IMG/VR virus record: IMGVR_UViG_3300028920_000052
Span: 1-64,000 of that record
From: a virus
Direction: 5' to 3' (one strand)
Length of the DNA stretch: 64,000 nt
Shown: piece after piece, positions 36,331 through 44,557 of the stretch
Layout of the letters: every line of letters begins with the position of its first letter
How positions within the stretch are numbered: position 1 is the stretch's first letter
Program-made: the position numbers and the translations under genes
The notes under the pieces: model-generated
Seen by the model: the letters and a program-made list of their open reading frames with translations, nothing else
Database searches by the model: none
What the model was told of the DNA's origin: nothing

Positions 36331-36570
36331 TTATTTGGTCCAGTAATCACTAACACTGCAATCAGCAACTATAGGTATTGTTTTGATAGATTCTTGTGCA
36401 GCTTGTATCATTAATCTTTCTAATACCTTACTCCATTCTTCAGCAAAGTCTTCTCTACATTCAGTCTGTATTTCATCATAAATACTTAATAGGATATATA
36501 CAGGGTAGTTATGTTTATCAATTTCATTTTGAACTAGACATAAAGCTCTCTTAATAATATCTCCATTTGT
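36331..36570 (-). CDS. polA: DNA polymerase I family, exon 3 (palm, motif C)
   Basis: This exon encodes 79 residues starting TNGDIIKRALCLVQ, continuing the NxPIQG of exon 2. It contains LLSIYDEIQTECRED, motif C of family A polymerases with the second catalytic Asp (HDE in most members, YDE here), and ends DCSVSDYWTK. An ATG three bases before the predicted splice point opens this frame but is intron sequence. The reading phase is zero across both junctions. Confidence 0.85.
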   Translation of the reverse strand, partial: TNGDIIKRALCLVQNEIDKHNYPVYILLSIYDEIQTECREDFAEEWSKVLERLMIQAAQESIKTIPIVADCSVSDYWTK

Positions 36571-37420
36571 CATTTTTGTTATCCTAAAGGCTCTTTATCC
36601 TTTAGTTCTATAGGTTCTTCATTTCCTATAGTTCGGACTATATCATTAATATTTAAATAATTTATAATATTTTCTGTAAAAATGTATAATTGTTCTATAG
36701 TTGCAGAATTTTTCATAGTATTGGCTAAAGTACTTATAACTTTAACATTCCCTTGTATATATCCTTTAGTATTATCAATTCTATCTAAAGATGGTGAATT
36801 TTGATAATTTCCTTTTGTACCTGTAAATAAAGGTATTTTCAGAATTGGGCATATTTCAGGAATTACTATATCATCTAATGTTATATCAAAAAGAATATCT
36901 TTTTTCAATGCACGTATTTGGGCATTTTTTAATAAACGCTTAGCCACATATCTAGGATATCTTTCTCGTTGTTTATTATTTACATTTTCCCGTATAATAC
37001 TGTCGTCCATTCTATCTTTATAATACTTGCGCTTATTAATATTAACTTTTTCTTTATTTTCACGTCTGTATTTATTTAAATATGCTTTACGTGAGTTATT
37101 ATAACATTTTTTGCAACAAGACATATACGATATTTTACCTTTATATTCACCAACTTTATAAAAATCAATTAAAGGCTTAATTTCGCTACATTTTTTACAT
37201 TTTTTCATAGTATCTACATTAGTTTATTTACTAATGTAAATATAATAAAATTATTTGAATATTATTCCATTTTCGTGGGAAAAATATACTCCTATAATTT
37301 ATAGGTATCATTTCCTAGTCTCTGCACCTTCAAAAATATTACTATTTAAGCTTGGCTCAAGATTGGCATCTCAGCTTTCCTTGAATTTATGGAATTTAGA
37401 CAGGGCACAATTTAGCATCT
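36571..37420 (-). other. Group I intron 2 in the DNA polymerase gene (with HNH gene)
   Basis: This 850-base intron interrupts the codons for PIQG|TNGDIIKR. The 5' exon ends in T (GGT) and the intron ends in G, the group I rule. The core is visible on the minus strand: TTGAGCCAAGC (37350-37360), GGTGCAGAGACTAGG (37314-37328) and GATATAGTCC (within 36626-36644), where GACTA and TAGTC form P7. The HNH gene covers the 3' part of the core. Confidence 0.85.
36579..37208 (-). CDS. HNH homing endonuclease inside intron 2
   Basis: This 209-residue protein has a Cys-rich N-terminus (CKKC, CCKKC, zinc-binding) and a helical basic linker. The HNH core is CPILKIPLF then SPSLDRIDNTKGYIQGNVKVIS and LANTMK. 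This arrangement, a zinc region followed by HNH, is common in phage intron endonucleases. It should nick or cut intronless polymerase genes and spread the intron. It ends 8 bases before the 3' splice site, so its last codons overlap intron core sequence. Confidence 0.88.
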   Translation of the reverse strand: MKKCKKCSEIKPLIDFYKVGEYKGKISYMSCCKKCYNNSRKAYLNKYRRENKEKVNINKRKYYKDRMDDSIIRENVNNKQRERYPRYVAKRLLKNAQIRALKKDILFDITLDDIVIPEICPILKIPLFTGTKGNYQNSPSLDRIDNTKGYIQGNVKVISTLANTMKNSATIEQLYIFTENIINYLNINDIVRTIGNEEPIELKDKEPLG

Positions 37421-37912
37421 ACCCTGTATCGGACTATTTTTACTTTTTCTTTCAATACTACCTAAAGATTTATAATCTTCTTTATTTAAAGAAAGATTTT
37501 TATAATTTTTAAAATAAGATTTCCACTCAGGAAAATATCTTAGTCTTCTATATGGAGCACCTGTTCTAATATATCCTCTTGTTTTACCTAATTCTCCTAA
37601 ATGCACTAGAAATGAATATACTTGTGATACTCTAGAAAAGAAGGTTTTAATAAGTTTTTTAGCATCATCTACTGATACTTGTATTGTATCTGCTAACTTA
37701 TATTCTGACATTCCAAAAGCCAATCCAAAATTTATAGTCTTTTGTACATCTCTGTATGTAAATGTAGGTTTTGGTGGAAATGGTTTTTTTACATCCTTTA
37801 TAGGAATATTAAATGTCATTGCACATAGTTTAGAGTGCAAATCTTCCCCGTTCTTAAACGCATTAACCCAGGTTGGATCTTGGCTGAATTCTGCTATAAT
37901 TCTGAGTTCCAT
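37421..37912 (-). CDS. polA: DNA polymerase I family, exon 2 (motif A end, motif B)
   Basis: This 164-residue exon starts MELRIIAEFSQDP, completing the motif A region, and carries motif B, RDVQKTINFGLAFGM. There Arg and Lys bind incoming dNTP, and the usual Tyr of FGLIYGM is Phe. It ends SKNSPIQG, cut just before the last palm segment. In-frame stops lie directly upstream and downstream in the introns. Confidence 0.88.
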
Positions 37913-38878
37913 CAACAGGTTTTCTTCCTGCTGGACTTTATCTTAACCATATACAATTATATTGTACTTAGGTAATCTCCGTTAAGTCTCTACACCTTCC
38001 TTATTTCACACAAGGCTTGGCTCGGTATTCCCAACGCTGGTTCACCGAATTTGAAGATTTTGTACTTTAAATGTTTCCAAATAAAGAGGCATATAATCTG
38101 TTATATTTTCTTTCTAGATAAACAGATGCGTTTTTGTATATTAAATTATATAAAGAAGCTATGTCTTTTTTAGAATATATTCCTATTATGTAAATACTAT
38201 CTTTTCTACAAGAAACTGTACAATGAATATTATTTTGGGTAAACCACTCTACAAGTTGATTCTTAAATTCTACAGATTGGGTAGCAATTTCAGTCCTACC
38301 AGTAGTTTTTCTAATAAACCCATCTCCATCTATTACTCCTCTAATAAAAGAAGGTGATAGTGAAATATTCATTTTAATAGTTTTACTTTTTCTGGGAGTT
38401 ATTCCAAGATTTCTCAAGAATAAATTACAAGATTTATTTTTGAATACGACTCTATATTCAATAGAATTAAACTTTTTACTAAAAACTGTTCTTATAGGTA
38501 CCTTTGAAAATTTTGAATACTTTTTTATATGTTCTAAATCTTTTTCTTGTAATCCTAAAGATACTACATATTCTTTATCTCCTATAGTTCCATCAGAAGC
38601 AAGCATACCTAACCAATATTGCACTTCTTCATTTTCTAAATCTAAAAATGGATTAAGTACTTTACTTTGAGCTTCTGATTGATTTCTTGGAATTATTCTA
38701 TTTCTTAATAATATTCTTCTAATAGTAGTATTATAAGTTTTTAACTCTAAAGCTAATTGTTTCGTAGTCTTACCCTGTAAATATTCTTTAACTATTTGTT
38801 CTTCATTATATTTTAACATACGTATAATTATTGATTCGGCAATATATACCACAATAATCATACCAATTTTTATCTTCT
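37913..38878 (-). other. Group I intron 1 in the DNA polymerase gene (with LAGLIDADG gene)
   Basis: This 966-base intron separates GGDYSG from MELRII. The upstream exon ends in GGT and the intron ends in G, as group I introns require. Visible minus-strand core: CGAGCCAAGCC (near 38014-38024), GGTGTAGAGACTTAACGG (37979-37996) and TTAAGATAAAGTCC (37933-37946), where GACTT and AAGTC can form P7. The core lies 3' of the endonuclease gene. The spliced reading gives DYSGMELR, matching the T7-like DASGLELR. Confidence 0.88.
38067..38819 (-). CDS. LAGLIDADG homing endonuclease inside intron 1
   Basis: From ATG 38819 this is a 250-residue protein. An N-terminal helix-turn-helix-like segment (EEQIVKEYLQGKTTKQLALEL) is followed by YWLGMLASDGTIG near residue 70 and FIRGVIDGDGFIRK near 163, the paired LAGLIDADG helices. 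A start at 38861 is possible but lies almost at the 5' splice site. It should drive intron homing into polymerase genes lacking the intron. It is different from the HNH enzyme of intron 2, so the introns arrived separately. Confidence 0.88.
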   Translation of the reverse strand: MLKYNEEQIVKEYLQGKTTKQLALELKTYNTTIRRILLRNRIIPRNQSEAQSKVLNPFLDLENEEVQYWLGMLASDGTIGDKEYVVSLGLQEKDLEHIKKYSKFSKVPIRTVFSKKFNSIEYRVVFKNKSCNLFLRNLGITPRKSKTIKMNISLSPSFIRGVIDGDGFIRKTTGRTEIATQSVEFKNQLVEWFTQNNIHCTVSCRKDSIYIIGIYSKKDIASLYNLIYKNASVYLERKYNRLYASLFGNI

Positions 38879-40060
38879 ACCGCTGTAGTCTCCACCAACA
38901 ATTTTATATCCTTCTCTAGGTATAAAAGCACTTCTAATTTCTTTACCAAATTCTCCATGTGAAGGGATTTGATTTAGGTTAGGTTCTGATACTGAGATTC
39001 TTCCAGTTGCCAATATTTGCCATACATTATAATGAACTCTTTTAGTAACAGAATTTATATGTTTTAAAAAGTTCATACCAAAAGCATCAGCAAGTTTATT
39101 ATGTTTACTGTAATTTATTAATAGGGAAACTAATGAATGGCTAAACTTATTTTTTTGCAGTATTCTATCTCCTACAGAGTCAATTTTTAATCCTAATTCT
39201 CTTAATATTTCTAATTTCTGTTGATTTGACTTCCAATTTATGTAAGTATCTCTTTCTGTATTATCAAAGAAAAGATTTCCTTGTTTATATATTGTACAAT
39301 ATTTAGTTAAAGCATTAGTATTCGGTAAATCTTTAGTACCTAATTTATAAATTAAAGTATCCATTTCTTTTTCTACATCATCTCTAATTTTTGAAGCTTT
39401 AATTGCAACATTTTTCCATTTATCAGTGTCTACTCTAATCCCAGTGTACTCCATCCTAGCAAATACTTTTACTACTTCATTTTCTAAATTTAATGTGTTT
39501 TCTAACCCTAAAGTTTTTATTTTTGGCAATTGTAAGTCTTTGATTTTACCTAAATACTTTACATCATTACATCCATAAACTATTACTCTATCTGATAATC
39601 CTTCAGAATGTATTTTTCCTCTTATTTCTTTATCTAATTCAACATTAAGGTACTTCTTTGCTATACCTTTTAAACTTACATCTCTTTCTTCATCTGAATA
39701 TCCAGTAGTTAGAATGCATTCAGCAAGAAATGTATCATAAATATTTTCTACAACTAGATTATTATGATAAAGAAATTTTAAATCAAATTTTGCGTTTTGA
39801 AATAAAAATAACTTAGACTTATCTGCAAATAAAGGTATAAAAACTGAAGAATCTATACTACTCCAATCAATAAAAAATTGATTATCATAATCTCCTAATT
39901 GTAAAGATATTACTCTTTTAGTATAAGGGTCAAATCCTTCAGTTTCTGTATCTACTCCTATTTCTTTTAAACTATTACAATATTCAAGACAATCTTGAAT
40001 ACTTGCTAGTTTTATATCTTCATTTTCAATTCTTTTTTGATTACTGACTAAGTATATCAT
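38879..40060 (-). CDS. polA: DNA polymerase I family, exon 1 (proofreading exonuclease and start of polymerase)
   Basis: This 394-residue exon begins the replicative polymerase of the phage. The 3'-5' exonuclease shows GVDTETEGFDPY (Exo I), FQNAKFDLKFL (Exo II) and VIVYGCNDVKYLG (Exo III), so proofreading looks intact. The polymerase part follows, with TGRISVSEPNLNQIPSHGEFG and the first half of motif A (VGGDYSG), where intron 1 interrupts. Joined with exons 2 and 3 it gives about 637 residues in one phase, a normal size for crAss-like PolA. There is no 5' nuclease domain; the separate gene at 16376 can supply that. Its ATG overlaps the previous stop (ATGA). Confidence 0.9.
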
Positions 40061-40461
40061 ATCTTCTTTATAAATAAAAGTATTATTCTTTCCTCTATTA
40101 GTATTTCGTAGGATAGTATTTTATTTTCTGTTACTAGTATATATTCAGTAGCAGATACTTTAATAAAGTCTTTATCATTATTAAAAGCTTTTAACATATT
40201 ACCTAGTATAGATATTTCATAAGCATATACTTGCATATCACAAATATCTTTTTCATTAAAATACATCCATACTATTACTTCTTCTTTTTCAAGTATTAAA
40301 TACTTAACACCTTCTTCTGTATATTTAGTTATTGCTTGTGAATATTCATCTTTAATTGTAGTGTAATCTACATCAAGCTTTAACTTTATATCTTGTGCAA
40401 AAGTATTACCACTTAAACATAAGATTATTATTATAATTAAATTTTTCATTAATTTATACAT
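40057..40461 (-). CDS. Secreted hypothetical protein
   Basis: This 134-residue protein has a signal peptide (MKNLIIIIILCLSGNTFAQ, from the second Met at residue 5) with a likely cut after AQ. A mature beta-rich protein follows with a Glu/Lys-rich middle. It would be exported to the periplasm. Its stop overlaps the start of the polymerase gene by 4 bases. Function is unknown; exported phage proteins can modify the cell envelope or block later infection. Confidence 0.6.
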   Translation of the reverse strand: MYKLMKNLIIIIILCLSGNTFAQDIKLKLDVDYTTIKDEYSQAITKYTEEGVKYLILEKEEVIVWMYFNEKDICDMQVYAYEISILGNMLKAFNNDKDFIKVSATEYILVTENKILSYEILIEERIILLFIKKI

Positions 40462-40496
40462 AGTTATTCTTTGGTTTAATCATACCTACTAGGTAG

Positions 40497-40811
40497 TTAG
40501 CGTCCAGTTTGCCATTGTTCATTGCAATCATCACACTCAAATGTATTCTCGTTTACCCAATAATAAACTAATTTACTTCCGCATCTAGGGCAAACCGTAC
40601 CCTTACCCACAGGCTCAACGCTCTCGCTAACAGCGGGTATAGAACAGTTTTTTAACCCTGCTTTTACCAATGGAATTAAGCCATCAACAATTTTGGTCAA
40701 ACTTTCTCTTGGTATATATTCATATCCTGTTTCATTCTCTGGCATATATTCATACACTTTGTGTTTCCAAAATTGTTTATCCAAATAATCTACTATTTTA
40801 TCTCTATTCAT
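40497..40811 (-). CDS. Zinc-ribbon protein in a GC-richer island
   Basis: This 104-residue protein has CPRCGSKLVYYW and CDDCNEQW at the C-terminus, a standard zinc ribbon, behind a helical N-terminus. Codons here use more G and C than the surrounding phage genes. The nearest relatives cannot be named. It belongs to a run of four small genes with the same unusual composition, probably acquired together. Confidence 0.65.
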   Translation of the reverse strand: MNRDKIVDYLDKQFWKHKVYEYMPENETGYEYIPRESLTKIVDGLIPLVKAGLKNCSIPAVSESVEPVGKGTVCPRCGSKLVYYWVNENTFECDDCNEQWQTGR

Positions 40812-40859
40812 ATTTCTACTTTTAAGTCGTTAAAAAACCGATTCCATACCTGAGTACCG

Positions 40860-41072
40860 TTAGCGGTAATACTGGTTTAACGCTAAGTTTCGTTCGCAAA
40901 ATGCACATATCTTTTTATGTTGTTTACTAAACACAACATATTTACATCTATCGCAAGGGTCTTCATCATTTTCTGTCAGAGTAGGTGTTCCATATTTGTA
41001 AATGGAAGTACTACCGCTAACAATGCGTATAATCCATTGCTTGCATTCTGCTAATTTGTTAAGTATCTTCAT
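40860..41072 (-). CDS. Small Cys-rich protein in the GC-richer island
   Basis: This 70-residue protein has CDRCKYVVFSKQHKKICAFC, two CxxC-type pairs that should bind zinc. It belongs to the same island as the previous gene and lies 49 bases from it. No function is recognised. Confidence 0.6.
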   Translation of the reverse strand: MKILNKLAECKQWIIRIVSGSTSIYKYGTPTLTENDEDPCDRCKYVVFSKQHKKICAFCERNLALNQYYR

Positions 41073-41108
41073 TTTATAATTTTTAGTTGTTAATTAAAGT
41101 TTCGGCTA

Positions 41109-41318
41109 TTAAACGCAACGTATCATACGCTCACCGTTGTGGTGCATTAAAACGTTCGCTCCGCCACCACAACATGCAATATACTGCATGGCTTTGTAGT
41201 GGCTTCGATTAAACGTCTGTGCCAATTTACCGTAATTAAACATTTTTATATCGCACAAATAAATATTTCCAATGCCTTTGTCCAGTATCGTCAAACACAT
41301 AATGCATCTAATCCGCAA
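41109..41318 (-). CDS. Small Cys/His-rich protein in the GC-richer island
   Basis: This 69-residue protein is rich in Cys, His and Met (MRIRCIMCLTILDKG, then YIACCGGGANVLMHHNGERM). It could bind a metal, though the motif is not classical. It lies in the same run of small genes. Confidence 0.5.
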   Translation of the reverse strand: MRIRCIMCLTILDKGIGNIYLCDIKMFNYGKLAQTFNRSHYKAMQYIACCGGGANVLMHHNGERMIRCV

Positions 41319-41627
41319 CTAATCTTATACAAACCGTTATGCGTAATAGCTATAACTTTTCCAATTGTCCTATACAGTGTTTCAAACACATTAAATTCCA
41401 TTCTTTCCAATACCTAGCATCCTCTTTATTTGTTTTTATTACAGTTCTTAAAGTTCCATTTACGTATTTAATCAAACCTTTAGGTTCGCTACTACGCATA
41501 ACACCGTATAAAACAAATAGCTCTTTATCTGCTTGTTTTGGTGTTATTTTACCTTCTGCAACTTTCTGTAAAATTTTAATTCTATTTTTCATATCTCGCT
41601 ACTTGTCTTATACATCAACGTTATGGC
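41313..41627 (-). repeat. Repeated spacer motif in the GC-richer island
   Basis: The spacer at 41595-41627 and the spacer at 41313-41343 share the pattern ATAACG...TGTATAAGA..AGT.GCG on the minus strand, about 24 of 32 positions. A weaker copy with CCGTTAGCGG lies at 40838-40866. The copies sit between the small genes, as if each gene were a cassette with its own boundary. Confidence 0.5.
41350..41592 (-). CDS. Small helical protein in the GC-richer island
   Basis: This 80-residue protein begins MKNRIKILQKVAEGKITPKQA, a helical pattern, and ends in a Trp/Cys-containing helix. It is the first gene of the run after a terminator. Function is unknown. Confidence 0.55.
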   Translation of the reverse strand: MKNRIKILQKVAEGKITPKQADKELFVLYGVMRSSEPKGLIKYVNGTLRTVIKTNKEDARYWKEWNLMCLKHCIGQLEKL

Positions 41628-41667
41628 TCAATCCCTCCTGCAATTTACAAACATTTTCATATAAAAA

Positions 41668-41703
41668 AAATAAGCCCTACACACATTACTGTATGTAGAG
41701 CTA
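41668..41703 (-). terminator. Intrinsic terminator after the 41719 gene
   Basis: On the minus strand AGCTCTACA pairs with TGTAGGGCT, using one U-G pair, and is followed by TTATTTTTTTT. The wobble pair and the T-run both fit the minus strand. It separates the GC-richer island from the genes upstream. Confidence 0.8.
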
Positions 41704-41718
41704 TATTTAGTTTATGGT

Positions 41719-42204
41719 TTATTTACGTGCTGCAAATTCAGTATTTGCTTCTGTTTTTGAAGCAACTGGCTCCCTATCCATACCAAGTTTTACATCTTCT
41801 TCTACTGAACTTTCAGGAAGAACTAAAGTATTCCTATAAACAGGAGCACCTTCAAATGTAATAGTTTCATTAGTACTAGGGTTAATTTTTGGGCTATGTC
41901 CTTCGTAAGCTGGTTCAAAAGATTCTTTAATAACCAATTTAACAGGAAACATTTTCACTGAAAAATCCATTCCTTCTTTTAGTCCATAAGTTTCAACATC
42001 TTTTACAAGATCTTCAACTTTACCTACATACCTACCTACTCTTTTTTCTTCTTGCCTAAATCCGCCATCATTGATAGATAGAGTATTACTACGTAACATA
42101 ATAAATCCAAATTCAGGATTATTAGCATTTACAGTAATAATAGGATACTTCTCATGTGGAGTTGAGTTGTTGTAATTTTCGGGTTTTGAAATAATTGCTT
42201 TCAT
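41719..42204 (-). CDS. Hypothetical protein, 161 residues
   Basis: From ATG 42204 the protein starts MKAIISKPENYNNSTP, beta-rich with an acidic/Ser-rich C-terminus (EDVKLGMDREPVASKTE). The frame runs back to 42276 but those residues look like a leader (MNTLTKLQQNFTKL). It is a single-gene unit ending at a strong terminator, suggesting high expression. No family is recognised. Confidence 0.6.
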   Translation of the reverse strand: MKAIISKPENYNNSTPHEKYPIITVNANNPEFGFIMLRSNTLSINDGGFRQEEKRVGRYVGKVEDLVKDVETYGLKEGMDFSVKMFPVKLVIKESFEPAYEGHSPKINPSTNETITFEGAPVYRNTLVLPESSVEEDVKLGMDREPVASKTEANTEFAARK

Positions 42205-42345
42205 TTTTGTAAGAGTTTTGATTAGTAATTTATTTAATTTTGTAAAGTTTTGTTGAAGTTTTGTCAGAGTATTCAACTTTCCTCTGTCATTTCTATCTCA
42301 GTATTATATTTACTGCAAGAGTAGAATATGAATTAGTATTTTTAA

Positions 42346-43056
42346 TTATTCTTTAATCCAACTTATAAATGTTGGAAGATATGTATCTAATTTTAAATCT
42401 TTGATAATCTTTGCTCTACATTTATATTTTTCTATAAAAGCTGCTTCATTAAATTCTTTATAAGCCATAACATTATGAAGAGCTTCTAATATTCTAGATG
42501 TAACAATTTCGTATTTATCTAATTTAGAAGCAAGTTTTAAAGTCTCTTTTGTTTCTTCTAAAAGATTTATTCTAAAATTACCATCTTTTACTATATATAA
42601 AGTATTTTTATTACTACTTCTAGAATGTAGCAATCTACATATAGTATCTATAGTGTATCTTGTTCTACTTTTAACAGATACTGCTTGTACATAATCTGCA
42701 TAACCCAACATAGCATACGCTTTAACATAGTCCATTGTAGCCCATCTTTTTTGAGTACTATTCAAAGTAGAAACAAAATTAACTAATTTTGGCACAGATT
42801 TGAATTTTAAATCCAATACATTTGCGTAAAAAGGAATATCCATAGATAATGCAGTAGCCATTCTATGTTGACCGTCTACGACATAACTTTCTTTTTCTCC
42901 AGTTATTATGTCGGTTTGAATAACTAAAATAGGATGAATAAATCCATATTTATGCATACTTTCTTGTAAGACTTTTCTTACATGGAATTCTCTGTTAAAA
43001 GGTAAAACTTTTAAATCTTTCCCAGTTGTGTACTTTACTAATTTTATGTTTTTCAA
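42346..43056 (-). CDS. ParB-like nuclease-domain protein
   Basis: This 236-residue protein has the ParB/sulfiredoxin domain. NREFHVRKVLQESMHKYG (residues 21-38) is followed by HPILVIQ and D61-G-Q-H-R65 (VVDGQHRMATAL). The rest is helical and could hold a DNA-binding part. In phages such proteins may act as CTP-dependent DNA binders or nucleases. A long inverted repeat lies just upstream of it, which might control its expression. Confidence 0.8.
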   Translation of the reverse strand: MKNIKLVKYTTGKDLKVLPFNREFHVRKVLQESMHKYGFIHPILVIQTDIITGEKESYVVDGQHRMATALSMDIPFYANVLDLKFKSVPKLVNFVSTLNSTQKRWATMDYVKAYAMLGYADYVQAVSVKSRTRYTIDTICRLLHSRSSNKNTLYIVKDGNFRINLLEETKETLKLASKLDKYEIVTSRILEALHNVMAYKEFNEAAFIEKYKCRAKIIKDLKLDTYLPTFISWIKE

Positions 43057-43084
43057 ATTTTATTATTATTAAAAGTTTAAAAAG

Positions 43085-43172
43085 AAATCCTCTGAGGCTT
43101 TATATAATTGAATTGTCGCTCGCTACTAAAAACACTCCATGATTACGCTTCATGTAACGGCTCAGAGGATTT
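43085..43172 (-). ncRNA. Long-loop hairpin, structured leader or small RNA
   Basis: A perfect 12-base inverted repeat, AAATCCTCTGAG (43085-43096) with CTCAGAGGATTT (43161-43172), encloses 64 bases. Within these, CATGA can pair with TCATG. On the minus strand the closing arm is followed by CTTTTT, so it may be a terminator for the gene ending at 43178 or a regulatory leader for the ParB gene. No reading frame lies in it. Confidence 0.55.
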
Positions 43173-43177
43173 CATGT

Positions 43178-43465
43178 CTAACCTAACCTTTCCATTTGTT
43201 CTCTCATCTCTTCAATATTCCAAAGAGACTCTTCTATTATTACATCATCAATATCTTTTAACGCTAAAAAGATATGATTGTCAAAATTTTCATCAGGTAT
43301 TATAGCCTGAAGAATTTGTCTTATTGTTGCTCCAGTCTCTGCATTTTGGTACTCTACTAATATGTTACCATTAACTACATCATAAGATGTAACTGCAGTA
43401 AAATCTCCCATAGTTGCTTCTATAGAAGGCTTTAGATTATGATAATAAGTCATCAGCATCTTCAT
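43178..43465 (-). CDS. Hypothetical protein, 95 residues
   Basis: This protein contains TSYDVVNGNILVEYQ and a helical acidic end (LKDIDDVIIEESLWN, IEEMREQMERLG). An inner start at residue 5 is possible. Its stop is next to the long-loop hairpin. It overlaps the next gene by 29 bases. The family is unknown. Confidence 0.6.
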   Translation of the reverse strand: MKMLMTYYHNLKPSIEATMGDFTAVTSYDVVNGNILVEYQNAETGATIRQILQAIIPDENFDNHIFLALKDIDDVIIEESLWNIEEMREQMERLG

Positions 43466-43748
43466 TTGTTACATTATACAATTCTTTCTGATTATCTAAA
43501 AATATTTCTTCACATAACAATGGTTCTGTACCTAATATTTTTAATAATTCAGATTCATATCCTTTTGGAATTATTTCATCCAAAGTAGTAATTGCCTTGC
43601 TGTAGAATTCACACTCTAACCAAAATCTAATTGCAGATTCTACATCATCAAACTCTTTTTCCATTTGATGATAACCATGTTTAGTAATATGCTTTCTATC
43701 TTCAGGTAAATCTATATTACCATTATATACTACTACAATTTTACTCAT
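43437..43748 (-). CDS. Hypothetical protein, 103 residues
   Basis: From ATG 43748 (MSKIVVVYNGNIDLPED) this acidic alpha/beta protein ends NVTNEDADDLLS. A longer frame to 43844 would overlap the neighbouring gene by about 100 bases, so the inner start is chosen. Function is not recognised. Confidence 0.6.
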   Translation of the reverse strand: MSKIVVVYNGNIDLPEDRKHITKHGYHQMEKEFDDVESAIRFWLECEFYSKAITTLDEIIPKGYESELLKILGTEPLLCEEIFLDNQKELYNVTNEDADDLLS

Positions 43749-44022
43749 GGTATAATTTGTTATTAAAGTAAACTTTATTAATAATATATCCAGCATCTCT
43801 AAGAGACTGTAGATGAGTTGATACTTCACTTTTATAACATACAAATGAGTGAGTAGATCTATACTCTTTTACTTTAGGAGAATGTTGAGTATATACTATT
43901 AGCCTACATTTATATTTCTCATAAGGTGTATAAAAACTACCTACTAATTTTTCCTTATGAAGTGATTTCATAAGTTTAATTTGCTTCCTTTCTTCAGGAG
44001 TTTTTTGAATTGTATTGCTCAT
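43741..44022 (-). CDS. Hypothetical protein, 93 residues
   Basis: This basic protein (MSNTIQKTPEERKQIKLM, then LHKEKLVGSFYTPYEKYKC) ends in YFNNKLYHE. The start is preceded by CTCAAATTATG, close to the leaders of two other small genes in this block (44436 and 48241). The family is unknown. Confidence 0.6.
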   Translation of the reverse strand: MSNTIQKTPEERKQIKLMKSLHKEKLVGSFYTPYEKYKCRLIVYTQHSPKVKEYRSTHSFVCYKSEVSTHLQSLRDAGYIINKVYFNNKLYHE

Positions 44023-44043
44023 AATTTGAGTCTTTAGTGTTAG

Positions 44044-44436
44044 TTAATAAATATCAAATCTCCAAGTATACTTTGAAGTATTATTTTTTCTTGTTCTTAC
44101 TGTTGTAGATTGAATATATCCAAATAAAGATTCTATTGCTCTTTCAATAGGAGTTTCAGATGTTCTTACTATTCCTTTGTAAAAGCTATCATTAAAAATA
44201 GTTAGTATATCATTATAGTATCCTGTATTTTCTCTAATTTTCATATATAGTTCAAATAGATTTGTAAACATACAACTTCTAAACTCATATAAATATTTTT
44301 TAGGGTCTAAAGCATAATGTTTTTTATAATACTTCTCTAATAATCCTATTATTGTGCCATCATTTTTGAAAGGGTGTCTTCCTTTACATAGTCTTAATAA
44401 TCTCTTTTCACGCTTATTTAAAATTATTTTGCTCAT
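44044..44436 (-). CDS. Basic helical hypothetical protein
   Basis: This 130-residue protein begins MSKIILNKREKRLLRLCKGR and is helical and basic. It ends with an Arg/Lys-rich stretch (TTVRTRKNNTSKYTWRF) that might bind nucleic acid. Its leader carries a strong 10-base hairpin. The family is unknown. Confidence 0.6.
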   Translation of the reverse strand: MSKIILNKREKRLLRLCKGRHPFKNDGTIIGLLEKYYKKHYALDPKKYLYEFRSCMFTNLFELYMKIRENTGYYNDILTIFNDSFYKGIVRTSETPIERAIESLFGYIQSTTVRTRKNNTSKYTWRFDIY

Positions 44437-44470
44437 AATTTTGAGGCTTTATTATTAGTTTAATTTGTAA

Positions 44471-44510
44471 AGAGAGTGTTATACCTTTTTCAGGCTCTAC
44501 AACACTCTCT
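44471..44510 (-). promoter_or_regulatory. Leader hairpin of the 44044-44436 gene
   Basis: AGAGAGTGTT (44471-44480) and AACACTCTCT (44501-44510) form a perfect 10-base stem with a 20-base loop, 35 bases upstream of the start of the 44044-44436 gene. No strong T-run follows on the minus strand, so control of the leader fits better than termination. Confidence 0.55.
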
Positions 44511-44557
44511 CTGTCTGTTTAAAGGTTAGACTTTACCTTTTATGTTATAATATTAAA

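Noticed and set aside
36571-38878. Inteins instead of introns in the DNA polymerase
   Set aside because: In-frame stops occur right after each exon and before the next, so no continuous polypeptide can be made. Group I core strings and the T/G splice rule are both present.
41339-41698. A plus-strand frame of 119 codons in the GC-richer island
   Set aside because: It is antisense to the 41350-41592 gene, which has a better start and fits the operon direction. The frame reads as low-information Ser/Tyr/Leu text.
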